Shown: positions 46,277-56,995 of the stretch, one piece after another
Position numbering within the stretch: the first letter of the stretch is position 1
Layout: each line of letters begins with the position of its first letter
Assembly: GCF_900964775.1 (NCBI RefSeq)
Contig: NC_041827.1
Coordinates: forward strand, 1,860,001 to 1,924,000
DNA: 64,000 bases
Source: Scleropages formosus
Lineage: Eukaryota; Chordata; Actinopteri; Osteoglossiformes; Osteoglossidae
Direction: 5' to 3'
The notes under the pieces: generated by a model
Told to the model about the DNA's origin: nothing
Seen by the model: the letters and a program-made list of their open reading frames with translations, nothing else
Databases searched by the model: none
Made by a program: the position numbers and the translations under genes

Positions 46277-47239
46277 TCATGCTTTTACATGGGATGTGTT
46301 AGATTCTCTGGGAGTTGAGGGATCCTCCCCTTTCTTGTCATGTGTAAAGCACCGAAAGTTTCCCGCCAGCCTGCGGTTAGTGGCGATGATGAGGACAGGG
46401 CAGAGGGCAGAATAGCAGGAGGCAAAGAAGACACGTGCATCAGAGACGGCGGGCAGAACCCGGGAGACAGAGAGTGTGTATCCCCACAGCACATTCTCCA
46501 GACCAAACAGTGCTACATATGTGCACACCAGAACCAGCACAGCCTGGGAGGCACCCACTGATGCCCGGCTGGCCCCCCGCAGTCCCTTCACCTGCTGTCG
46601 GTGTCTGTACAGGACCAGCAGCATGTAGACTGCTGCCAACACCATCACAACCACAAAAATCACATCCCTCAGGGTGTAAATCATACCATTGACTACATAG
46701 GCTTGAGAGCCTGGGAAAACCACGATGCAGAACTCAAGATTAAGGGTGAACTCTGGGATGGAACCATTGGTGGGTGGCGCCTGTGGGTAGACTATGGCAC
46801 CATAACAGTCAAAGATATTGAGGCCATAGAGGAGGATGATGGCATAGGGTAAGTGGGCAGAGAGCCAGCGCTTGAGCGCAGTCCAGCGTGGTGTGGCTGG
46901 AGCTACACTCACACTCTGGTAGCACCCCAGCAGAGCTGTTACACATATCGACATGGCACGACCAATGCGGTAACCAAAGATGACTGCTTTGCACCCTTGA
47001 TCGTCAAACAAGCGTCTCAAACCCAAAGCAACAAGGGTCTGGGGTATGCTGCGACACAGCAAGACTGCCAGGTTTACAGCTGCCAGGTTGCCGAGTATGA
47101 AGTCGTTGGGTTGCAGGCTTCCCCGAGAGAGTCGCAGGCGGCAGAAGAGGAGCAGCACGCTCAGGTTGGCAGGGAGGCCCACTGCCACCAGGCAGATGAA
47201 GCCGGCTGCCTTCAACACAGAGCGCAATTCCATCTGCAT
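46277..47239 (-). CDS. ORA (V1R-type) olfactory receptor 6 of the array, ora1-like
   Basis: An intact 320-residue receptor beginning MQMELRSVLKAAGF, the first ATG after acceptor CTTCTAG (exon 2 from 47249). Seen: PANLSVLLLFCRLRLSRG, NDFILGNLAAVNLAVLLCRS (TM2), DDQGCK with loop-2 Cys (LEFCIVV), YRIGRAMSICVT (TM3), NGSIPEF, LRDVIFVVVMV (TM5), LYRHRQQVKGLRG, LENVLWGY (TM6), DARVFFASCYSALCPV (TM7). A longer frame opening at 47305 crosses the inferred acceptor and is not used. It is the last minus-strand member and faces receptor 7. From loop 2 to TM7 it is nearly identical in DNA to receptor 3. Confidence 0.95.
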   Translation of the reverse strand: MQMELRSVLKAAGFICLVAVGLPANLSVLLLFCRLRLSRGSLQPNDFILGNLAAVNLAVLLCRSIPQTLVALGLRRLFDDQGCKAVIFGYRIGRAMSICVTALLGCYQSVSVAPATPRWTALKRWLSAHLPYAIILLYGLNIFDCYGAIVYPQAPPTNGSIPEFTLNLEFCIVVFPGSQAYVVNGMIYTLRDVIFVVVMVLAAVYMLLVLYRHRQQVKGLRGASRASVGASQAVLVLVCTYVALFGLENVLWGYTLSVSRVLPAVSDARVFFASCYSALCPVLIIATNRRLAGNFRCFTHDKKGEDPSTPRESNTSHVKA

Positions 47240-47249
47240 GTTCTTCAAG

Positions 47250-48343
47250 CTAGAAGGAGTGCAGCACAATAAATAAAGACTGAAATTCATGAAATCATGT
47301 GCCACCCAGAGTAGCTGACAGTCTGATTGGTCTCATAAAGTCTTACCAAAGGAACCTTCACAAAAGTCAAGTAATTTGTTACAGAGCCTCACTGTTCTGA
47401 GAACTTATTTCAAAGACAAAAATATTCCTTTGCTTTTTAGAGAAAGTAAGCAGATATCCTGATGAGTATATGTTACATGGTGTTTTCTGGACAAGGTTGA
47501 AAATGCATGAACATCATAACCAAATGCACTAAAAATAAAATTAAGAAAAACAGTTACAAATACAATCCATTTAAAGCTTTGACTTTACCTCAGAATAAAC
47601 TATTGAATTTACTAGGTGAATGTGCAATATTTCAAAATACACCATTCAGATGTAATAGATGATTATGGGTAACTGGCCAACTGTTACTTGGTCACTTTTC
47701 GTTAATAATGAAATGCAGAAATAAAGCAGCCCTAAGTCATGTCATCTGAGGGCTGAGGGAAAGCTTGGATGTAGCCTTACTGTTTCTCTGTAGAGCTAGT
47801 AACTCAAAAACCTATATATTCTCTAAGTTTTACCAACTGAAGTTAAGAAACTTACCTAACAAAACATTGTAATTTGAGATTTTTCCTTTTTTTTCTGAAA
47901 ATATGAAAAAAAAAATGTGATGTTACCTGTCCATTCTCAGCTCATTTTCTTCCACTTTGATAAAACCCAAATTGTAAAGCAAAGATAACAGGAGTGAGAA
48001 ATTCAAAAATTTTAGGAATTTACTCCTGGTTCTGCTGCCATGTCAACATCATTTGGGTTGTTTTGAAAGGTGAATTGTAGAGAAGACCTACCATAGTTTC
48101 CAAAGCAGTTTTATTTTTCGAAAACTTTCAAAAATGTGTTTTGTTTTTGTACAAATATGAAGGAATGAGTATTATGAAAAAAGACGTTATTTGTTCAGAT
48201 TCTGACTGTATTCATTCCAGCATTGCTATCTTTATTTATCCAGCTTTTAAATCCGATTTTCCCCAAATTTCTGTTTATTCCTCCAAATCAAAGTCCTTCT
48301 TGCAAAAAACTAGTCCGTAACATTAAAATGAGTTGTGCCTTAC
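47250..48343 (-). other. Inferred 5'UTR intron of receptor 6
   Basis: Donor GTAAG at 48343-48339; acceptor CTTCTAG ending at 47250. At 1.1 kb it is the shortest intron of the array and, like that of receptor 5, free of recognisable insertions. Confidence 0.6.
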
Positions 48344-48495
48344 CTCCAGACAGAGATCTGAATTATGGGTGGTTCTGTGTATGCTCCACTGAAATGGTTC
48401 TGTAAATTCCACATTTTAAAGTCCTTTTCTTACCACTCTGTGGGGACTGAATTAATTAATAAGGACACAGTTGCTCATCTGAGAATGTGTAAACA
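48344..48495 (-). promoter_or_regulatory. Conserved promoter and noncoding exon 1 of receptor 6
   Basis: Upstream word TTTACACATTCTCAGATGAG, ATTAATTAAT (48451-48460), O/E-like AGTCCCCACAGAG (48436-48449), ACTTTAAAATG (TTTAAA 48415-48420), exon 1 ending GAGG|GTAAG at 48344. Confidence 0.72.
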
Positions 48496-49076
48496 GAGAC
48501 CAAAGTGTCATAGCGAGGTCTGGCGCAAATACTCAGTAATTAAAATCTTGTAAAGTCTCATGAAACATCTATGTTTTCACTGTGATGAAAATTTGGGCTA
48601 CATGCTGTAATCTACAGCTCACATAATTCTGGAAAGAGATCCTTGTTATTAACATTCTTGTTATTTGAGGCTTGTGTGTGGGACAGTGAAGTTGAGTAGA
48701 AGCACTGCGATTCTTTGCACCTTTTACAAAGAATTTACAAAGCACCAAGAAGACATTCATTTCTAAGATTACTAAGCAAGGACATGTTACTCTGAAGCAT
48801 CTGAAACTATTACTTTGTACACTTTAGACATTACTCAGATGTCAGGTGTTTGCCGAGCTTGACATTTGGACTGCAAACGTTTCATCACCAGTTGAGGTGA
48901 CATCAACATTAGACATTACTTCCTCCAAATGTCACAGTAAAGTGAAGCTAAAGCAAAAATGTTGCTCAAGAAATCCTAAAAACACGTTGTTATTACGAAC
49001 GTATTTTAAACAAAACAAGACTGGAGTGCCAGTGGATAATTTTCTGCCTGTAACTGAATTGAATTGAATTGAAATG
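48496..49076. other. No gene seen
   Basis: AT-rich intergenic DNA upstream of the receptor-6 promoter, with no recognised element. Confidence 0.45.
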
Positions 49077-49086
49077 AATTATCCAT

Positions 49087-49837
49087 AGGGGGTGGTGCCC
49101 TGTGATGGACTGGTTTCCCGTCCTGGGTGTGTGCCCCCCCCCCCCTCCAGCCTTGCTCCCTGTGTTGCTGGGTTGGGCTCTGGCACTTGGGACAAGCGGT
49201 TTCAGCCAATGTGTGTGTTTACATTTATTCATTTAGCAGATGGTTTTCTTCAAAGCGACATACATCTCAGCAAAACTACAATTTGTGCATTACATTAGGC
49301 GAAAGAGACATGGCTGCAGACGTGATTCTTAAGTAAACCTAATTTGTTACTTTCCCCTTGATGCACTGATGTTCATCGCTGGAGTAGGTGCATAAAACGC
49401 AGGATAGATGAATCCTGATAACCTCCTAAAATTTTTTTTTTAAGGTACACAAACAAACATTCACATACAATGCCGGAGTAGCGGCTGTGTAAAGGCTTAT
49501 CTGGGGATTATCATAAAGTTACGGTGTATGAACGTTTACACCATACATGAGCTGGAGAGATCTTGGGCGAAGTGGGTCCGGAAAAGATGAGTTTTCAGAC
49601 CCTTCTTGAATGTAAACAGAGATTCAGCAGTTCTGAGTGAGAGGATGAGGTCATTCCACCACAATGGAGCCAGAACTGAGAATCTCCATGCTTTACTTTT
49701 CATGAGCGGGACCACCAAGTGAGCAGAAGTAGACGAGTGAAGGAGTCTGGCTGGGATGTAGTGGTTGCGCTCTGGTTCACCGCAACCCTGCTTGGGACAA
49801 GCGGTTGTAGACACTGTGTGTGTGTGTTGTGTGTGTA
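49087..49837 (+). mobile_element. Composite SINE / inverted L2 / SINE-tail unit
   Basis: Left part 49087-49215 is an internally deleted SINE with its own (TG) tail. Middle 49216-49770 is an L2 3' end in minus orientation (LAPLWWNDLILSLRTAESLF, THFAQDLSSS). Right part 49771-49837 is a second SINE tail (CGCTTGGGACAAGCGGTTG-like, subfamily of the 3.8-kb copy). The duplication AATTATCCAT flanks the whole (49077-49086 and 49838-49847). Confidence 0.72.
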
Positions 49838-50143
49838 AATTATCCATGGAATCACACACTACAAAAAAATGAAAAACAATAAATGAAAGCAAAAAACAAG
49901 CTGGCAGAAGAATGGTGTGAAAATGACAAACCTGACAAAACATGTCAGAAAACTGGGTAACAATAAAGTGGCAAAGTACAACATATAATAAGGATTCTAT
50001 GACCTTAAAAACATGGCAACAAATGATAGAACAATATATAATTATATAACTAACTACACTGAGTACAGTTCGAAAGCCCTGGAAATGTTTTAAGAGGTGC
50101 TTTTCTCCAGCGCACACATGAGAATTTATTTTTTTATATAGCA

Positions 50144-50352
50144 CACACACTTCCAGAACCGCTTGTCCCATACGGGGTCACGGGGAACCGGAGCCTACCC
50201 GGTAACACAGGGCGTAAGGCCGGAGGGGGAGGGGACACACCCAGGACAGGACGCCAGTCTATCACAAGGCACCCCAAGCGGGACTCGAACCCCAGACCCA
50301 CCGGAGAGCAGGACTGCGGTCCAACCCACTGCACCACTGCACCCCCTATTTT
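50144..50352 (-). mobile_element. tRNA-derived SINE (Rex3-tailed family)
   Basis: Perfect 13-bp duplication TTTTTATATAGCA (50131-50143 and 50353-50365). Confidence 0.95.
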
Positions 50353-50365
50353 TTTTTATATAGCA

Positions 50366-50775
50366 ATTACTTAATTTTTCCATGCTTTTTCCACTTATGA
50401 TCTTTAAGAGACACCTTTACCATAAATGATGGTGAAAGTTTTACACTCAGCCTGATAAAGACATGCTGAAGGTATACAGATGCCTCGGATATTTGTAAGA
50501 AAGCAACATTTCACAGGGTACAACTTGAACAGGATGCCAGCAAACAGGCATTGTGACACACATGCAACAATGTGTTCAGCACCACCTGAAACATGTTTAT
50601 AGACTCTTAGATAAAGCCCTTGCAACCACAATGAGAACCTATGAGACATCAGTAGTATCTGTGACCTCACATTCCACTAATTGTTATTAACAGTGTTCAG
50701 CATACATTTATAACACACTTATTTACACATCTTTGGAATTTGGCAAAAGAGAAGAAAGCTTCTTTGTCAGTTTGT
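50366..50775. other. No gene seen
   Basis: No repeat or coding signal recognised. Confidence 0.4.
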
Positions 50776-50995
50776 TAGACCCTTTACATTTATTTGGAGG
50801 CTTTTCTCTAAAGCAGCTTATAATTCAAAGCTACTTATAATTTTTTTTTACCCATTTAAACAGCTAGGGAATTTTATTAGAGCAATTTAAGCTAAGTACC
50901 TTACCCAAGGGTATTACTGCTAGAAGGATATTTGAACCTCTAACTTTCAAAGATAAAGTCAGGAGCTCTAACCACTGTGCTACTAACTGCACTCA
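50776..50995 (-). mobile_element. L2-tailed tRNA SINE, degraded
   Basis: Tail side GGAGGCTTTTCTCTAAAGCA, body AAGTACCTTACCCAAGGGTA, head side CTCTAACCACTGTGCTACTA. Confidence 0.7.
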
Positions 50996-51020
50996 TTTAT
51001 AAGTGCTATAATTTAATCCC

Positions 51021-51912
51021 CCTTCCTGGATCGGGGCCTTGGCATGGCAGAAGGGCTTGCGTGATCTAGGGATCTCCAGAGCTATGTCGTCACGAGCAGT
51101 ATGCTCCTGGTAGGGTCTCCCAAGGCGAACAGGTCTGGAGTGAATATCCAGACTAACATGATCTGAAAACCCCTATGGAAAATGGGAACAAAAGAATGTT
51201 TACCCTGCCTGAAATAGGGTCACCAGGACCTACTCCTGGAGCCAGGCTTGGGGGTAATGTTCCTAGGTGAGTGCCTGGTGGCCGGGCAGCCCACGTAACC
51301 CGGCCAGGCTCAGCCCGAAAAGGCATCGTGGGGGAGCCATGTGGGCCCACCACCTGCAAGGTCCGACATGGGGGTTGGGTGCGATGTGTACCAGGCAGTG
51401 GGAGGGGACAGGGTGGTGCATGGCGTCACGGCCCCTTGTGACAGAAATTGACTCTTGGTACGTGGAACGTTACCTCACTGCGGGGGGAAGGAGCTGGAAC
51501 TGGTGCAGAAGGCTGAGAAATATCAACTATAGTTGGGCTCACCTCCACTCACAGTGTTGGCTCTGGAACCAAACTCCTCAATAGGGGGTGGTCCCTCTCC
51601 TACTCAGGAGTTGCATGGGGTGAGAGGTGCGGTGTGGGGATACTCACAAGCCCCTGGGTGGATGAGAGGGTCGCCTCAATGCAACTTAGGGTCGCAGAGA
51701 GGAAGACTTTGATTGTTGTGTGTGTGCGGTGGTGCAGTGGGTTGGGCCACAGTCTTGCTCTCTGGTGTGTCTTGGGTTCGAGTCCTGCTTGGGGTACCTT
51801 GTGACGAACTGGCGTCCCATCCTGGGTGTGTCCCCTCCCCTCTGTCCCTACGCCCTGTGTTGCCGGGTAGGCTCCGGTTCCCTGTGACCCTGTATGCGAC
51901 AAGCGGTTCTGA

Positions 51913-51970
<58 letters not shown>

Positions 51971-54271
51971 GTTGTGTGTGCTTACGCACCAAACCGCAGT
52001 TCAGAGTATTCCCTCTTCTTGGAGAGGGTGGGTGGGGGTCTAGACAGGGCCCCAACTACAGACTCCATACTGCTGCTGGGGGACTTCAACACTGATGTTG
52101 GCAATGACTGGGAAATCTGGCGGGGGGTAACTGGGAAGAACAGCTTGCCCGATCTGAACCCGAATGGTGAAATGTTATTGGACTTCTGTGCTAGTCATGG
52201 TTTGTCCATAACAAACACCATGTTCGAACACAAGGATGCTCATAAGTGTACTTGATACCAGAGCTCCTTGGGCCAAAGGTTAATGATCAACTTTGTAGTC
52301 ATTTCTTCTGACTTGAGGCCACATGTTTTGGACACTCGGGTGAAGAGAGGTGCTGTGGTGTCTACTGATCACCATCTGGTGGTGAGTTGGGTCAGATGGC
52401 GGGGAAAACCGACGGACAGACCCGGTAGGCCCAGAGGATTCATGAGGATGTGCTGGGAATGACTGTCAGAGGACCTTGTCCGGAATGATTTTAACTCACA
52501 CCTCCGGGAGAGCTTCTCCCATGTCCCGGAGGAGGTAGGGGACATGGAGTCTTCATGGACCCTGTTCAAAACCTTCATTGTGGAAGCAGCCAGGCACAGC
52601 TGTGGCTAAAAGCTTGTTGGTGCCAGCCAGGGTGACAACCCGAGAACCCGTTGGTGGACACCGGTGGTGAGGGAAGCCGTCAAGCTGAAGAAGGAGGCCT
52701 TTAGGGCTTGGTTGGCTCAGGGGACTCCTGACTCAGCAAACAGGTACTGGCAGATGAAAAAGGCAGCAGCGGCTGCAATTGCAGAAGCAAAATCCATGGC
52801 ATGGGAGGAGTTTGGAGAGGCCGTGGAAAATGACTATCGGTTGGATTGAAAGAGGTTCTGGAGAACCATCCGGCAACTCAGAAGGGGTCGTAGAAGTTTC
52901 GCTCAAGCTGTGTTCAGCAGGAGTGGAGAAGCTCTGACCGCTGATGAGGACATTGTCGGGAGGTGGAAGGAGCACTTTGAAGAAATCTTAAACCCAAGTG
53001 ATATGCCTCCCTTACAGGAGTCAGGGCCTGAGGCTCTCAGGCTGTCAGAGTCCATTTCCCCGGTGGAAGTCACTGATGTAGTTGGTAAGCTCCACAGTGG
53101 CAAAGCACTGGGGGTGGATGAGATCTTCCCGGAACTGCTTAAGGCCCTGGATGTTGCAGGGCTGTCATGGTTGACACGCCTCTGCAATGTTGCATGAACC
53201 TTGGGGACAGTGCCTTTGGATTGGCAAACTAGGGTGGTGGTCCCTATTTTAATAAAGGGGACTGGAGAGTGTGTGCCAACTATCGGGGTATCACACTTCT
53301 CAGTCTCCCTGGGAAAGTTTATGCCAGGGTGCTGGAGAGGAGGCTCTGGCCGATAGCTGAACCTCAGATTGAAGAGGAACAATGCGGATTTCGCCCTGGC
53401 CATGGAGCAGTGGACCAGCTTTTTACCCTCTCACAGATCATTGAAGGGGTATGGGAGTTTGCTAATCCAGTCTACATGTGTTTTGTGGACTTCGAGAAGA
53501 CCTATGACCGTGTTCCCCGGGAAATTCTGTGAGAGGTGCTTAGGGAGTATGAGGTACCGGGACCACTACTGTGGGCCATTCGGTGTCTGTCGATATGAAG
53601 TGAAAGCTGTGTCCGCATACTCGGTATTAAGTCAAGCCTGTTTAATGTGGGTGTTAGACTCCGCCAAGGTTGTGCCTTGTCTCCACTCCTGTTTGTGGTT
53701 TTCATGAACAGGATATCAAGGCGCAGTCGAGGCCAGGAGGGCATTCTGTGTGAGAGTCGGAAGGTGACGTCTCTGCTTTTTGCAGATTATGTTGTCCTTT
53801 TGGCACCGTCACATGGCTGCCTCCAACACGCACTGGAACGGTTTGCAGCCGAGCGTGAAGCGGCTGGGATGAGGATCAGCACCTCAAAGTCTGAGTCCAT
53901 GGTTCTCTCATAGAAAAGGATGGCATGCCCCCTCTAGGTAAGGGGAGAGAATTTGCCCCAGGTGGAGGAGTTCGAGTATCTTGAGGTCTTGTTCACAAGT
54001 GAGGGAAGAAGGGAGCGAGATCAGCCGCAGACTGGGAGCAGTGACAGCAGTAATGCAGTCACTGTACCGGACTGTAGTGGTGAAGGGGGAGCTGAGCCAT
54101 AAGGCGAAGCTCTCCATTTACCAGTCGATCTATGTCCCTACCCTCACCTATGCTCATGAACTTTGGGTAATGACCGAAAGAATAAGATCACGGATACAAG
54201 CGGTTGAAGTGAGTTTTCCCCACAGGGTGTTGGGACTCAGTCTGTGTGACAGGACGAGGAGTTCGGACACC
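51021..54271 (+). mobile_element. Rex3 (RTE-clade) LINE, degraded copy, second subfamily, 3' end lost
   Basis: It starts at TTCCTGGATCGGGG, the same 5' end as the 11.4-kb copy. Endonuclease pieces ([12 protein letters not shown] near 52075, MINFVVISSDLRPHVLDTRV near 52280, [14 protein letters not shown]) and RT pieces ([49 protein letters not shown] with Tyr replacing the second Asp) are broken by stops and frameshifts. The metal-binding FADD reads FADY, so the RT would be dead even if the frame were whole. Homology stops near 54271, with the last 0.3 kb and the (GGAT)n tail missing. A SINE splits the endonuclease (51725-51969). Confidence 0.9.
51725..51969 (+). mobile_element. tRNA-derived SINE inserted in Rex3, long (TG)n tail
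   Basis: Duplication TGTTGTGTGTG (51714-51724 and 51970-51980). Same orientation as its host element. The tail has about 50 bp of TG. Confidence 0.92.
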
Positions 54272-54660
54272 CCAGCCCCTCCCAACGTTGATACAACAGC
54301 CCCCCTCTTAAGGTGAGGCTGTCCCACTGCAAGCAGTACGCCTTGACGGTGGATCCGTGTGGGGTCATGGAAGTCCAAGGCGGGCGTTGCCCCAACTTTA
54401 AGAAGCCCCGCACTACCGCCAGCTCTGGATCGGCTTCCTGGGCCTAGCGAAACAACTCCGTGTCATCAGCGGACCCCCTCCCATCTACACCCCACGGTTA
54501 AGGGGCTACCCCCAGGACTCCCCAGAATTCCCCTCTTCAATACTGAGCATAAATAGAACAACAACCAATCAGCACATAACACACAACTATGTACACACAT
54601 GAACACTAGCATCAACTATTTACAGGGTGCCAGTATATCCCCCTCAGCACTGTTACAGTA
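54272..54660. other. GC-richer unassigned segment
   Basis: C-rich sequence (CACTACCGCCAGCTCTGGAT, CTCCCATCTACACCCCACGG) replaces the Rex3 3' end. It may be another element's end but I cannot name it. Confidence 0.3.
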
Positions 54661-54682
54661 TATTTACTCTGGAATTACCTAC

Positions 54683-55431
54683 ATGGAGTTGAGTGAACCT
54701 GTGCTGTCTGGTCCATTCTGCTGAGTCCTTGTCAGGATGACATGAAGCACACACACACACACACCATCTGAAACAGCTTGTCCCATGCATGGTCACAGAG
54801 AGCCAGAGCCTAACCCAGCAGCACAGGGCATAAGGCTAGAGAGGGAGGGGACACACCCAGGATGGGACACCAGTCTGTCACAAGGCATCCCAAAGCAAGA
54901 CTTGAACCCCAGACCCACTGGAGAGCAGGACCGTGTCAAACCCACTGCACCTCCTTGTGACATGAAGCACATCTATGGAATTAAAATGATCACGTGTTCA
55001 TGAGGGGAGCTTACAGACCTATTGCATGGAAAAAGTGGATATGTTTTCACAAGCCAGTGTATGGAATTCTCATTGTACAGGAAAACAGGAGTTTCCTTGT
55101 ACGGGACTCTATTATGTGAGAGATGACTGCATATTATTTATCCCCGTATTTGAGAAGTTCTTGTTAGATGGACCAGGCAGTGGTCTGTCTTTAGGCCTGC
55201 AGACAAATATTGAAGGCACTGGGTGCCATAAAGTGTACCTGGGTGTCCTCTACCACATAATAGGCCTGTGTCTTTCATTGCTGTGGACTGGGCTTGGTCC
55301 TCACTCTGTTTACCGCAGTGTGCTCATTAATTGTGGGAAATCCACACGGAGTCATTATGTTCTCTCAAGTATTAATTAGAGTGTAAGAAGGAGCAGAAGT
55401 GCACATGGTCTCCAGAGCTTGGCCCTCTTCT
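54683..55431 (+). repeat. 0.52-kb duplicated unit, copy 2 (with SINE insertion)
   Basis: Same unit as 44451-44973. The 117-codon frame (55026-55379) differs by one residue (Glu for Lys). The SINE 54751-54957 is inside it and absent from the other copy, so the duplication predates that insertion or happened from an uninterrupted source. Confidence 0.85.
54751..54957 (-). mobile_element. tRNA-derived SINE inside the duplicated unit
   Basis: Perfect 13-bp duplication TGACATGAAGCAC (54738-54750 and 54958-54970). The 44.5-kb copy is the empty site, with TGGCATGAAGCAC once. Confidence 0.95.
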
Positions 55432-56644
55432 TTTCAACATAATGTCTATTCATATCTGTCATGAACAGTGTTGTGGTGATGATGTTGCCATGGTCTTGAA
55501 GGTAGGTTCCTAAATGTTAGCCAGGTTTTGAACAAGAAAAACAGTTGCAATAAAAACAGCAGCATCCCACTTTAACATCTGGCAGAATTAATGGCCCTAG
55601 ATTTTTTTACCTCGTCTGCTGCACTTATTCCAAAATGAACCCTGCTAACTGTCAGAATTTTATTTATTTTTTTTTTTAATTAGACAGCTTGGTTTCCTAC
55701 ATTTATCTGGAACAACAAAGGGCCCAGAATTAAACTCTCCAACTTTTGTGAACAAAAAAACAAAGGGTGACCTTTCTTTATCAAGTGAGATTTTACCACT
55801 GGAGGCACAAACTTAACAAATGACTTATTGGTTCCAGTCTAGAACAGATTTTCCATAGACTGGTATGGATTCTGCTTTCTGCTACCCAACACTGTAAAGA
55901 TCTTTTCAGGAATTTCACAAGATCCCATCTATACCCAAAAATGTTGCATTCAGCGCTCATGTAGTTTGGTAAGATATTAAGAGATCCTGGGGATCCTGAC
56001 TGATCCATCATTATGGTCCCATTATGGTATGCTTCCAGCCCAGATCTACCCTCACTATTTGTCAAATCTGGCTTGAGAAATGGCTGTCTGAGAGGTGCTG
56101 GATATTGTGATTTCCAGCCACCCAAGAAATGACTTTGACCTCCTCAGTATGGACTTCTGTAAATACTTGCACCTATGACACTTCATTGAAACCTGAGAAA
56201 AGGAGAAGAGACTATGAACAGAATTAGCCGAGAAGTCGAGAACCAGCTCATTGCTTTCATCAGTTTTCTCGTTAGACCTCAACCAAATCCTATTTACTGA
56301 TGATTTTATGGTACGTAGCCTGGATAAACCCTGTGGTATTCATAAATTTAAAGGAAAAAAAACAACACTCAACAATGATAATTACAATAATAAGAACATC
56401 AATTGTTGGAGATATTGAAATGTTTCAAATTTCTTTGTCTTATAGAATTTTGTAATACTATAGAATTTATTTATCTGTTTATACAATTTTTTAACATGAA
56501 ATATTAAGATTACGAACAGTAAATTTTTAGTTCTCCAGTTTTTTCTTTCTTTTTTCTGAAATTAATACTTGCAGTTTATAGTAGTTTCTCGGTACTCACT
56601 GTCTAAAATTTACACCATAGCAGCTTACCATCTCTGTGCTTACA
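55432..56644. other. No gene seen
   Basis: Only short frames and no recognised repeat. Confidence 0.4.
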
Positions 56645-56995
56645 TTCACATTTATTTATTTAGCAGACGCTTTTCTTCAAAGCAACTTCCAGTGAACTGT
56701 ATGTAGTGTTATCAACCCACACACCTTATTCACCAAGGTGACTTACACTGCTAGATACACTACTTACAATGGGTCACTCATCCATACATCAGTGGAACAC
56801 ACTCTCTCTGTCACTCGCACACTATGGGGGAACCTGAGCAGCATGTCTTTGGAGTGTGGGAGGAAGCTGGAGCACCTGGAGGAAACCCAAGCAGACACAG
56901 GGAGAACATGCAAACTCCACACAGACTGAGTGGGGATCAAACCTATGTCCTCTTGCACTACCCAGGCGCTGTGAGATAGCAGCTGTGAGACAATC
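56645..56995 (-). mobile_element. V-SINE-like element with L2-type tail
   Basis: Plus-strand order: TTTAGCAGACGCTTTTCTTC, CATCAGTGGAACACACTCTC, GGAGTGTGGGAGGAAGCTGG, GAACATGCAAACTCCACACA, then a worn tRNA-like head. Parallel to 38452-38790. Confidence 0.78.
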
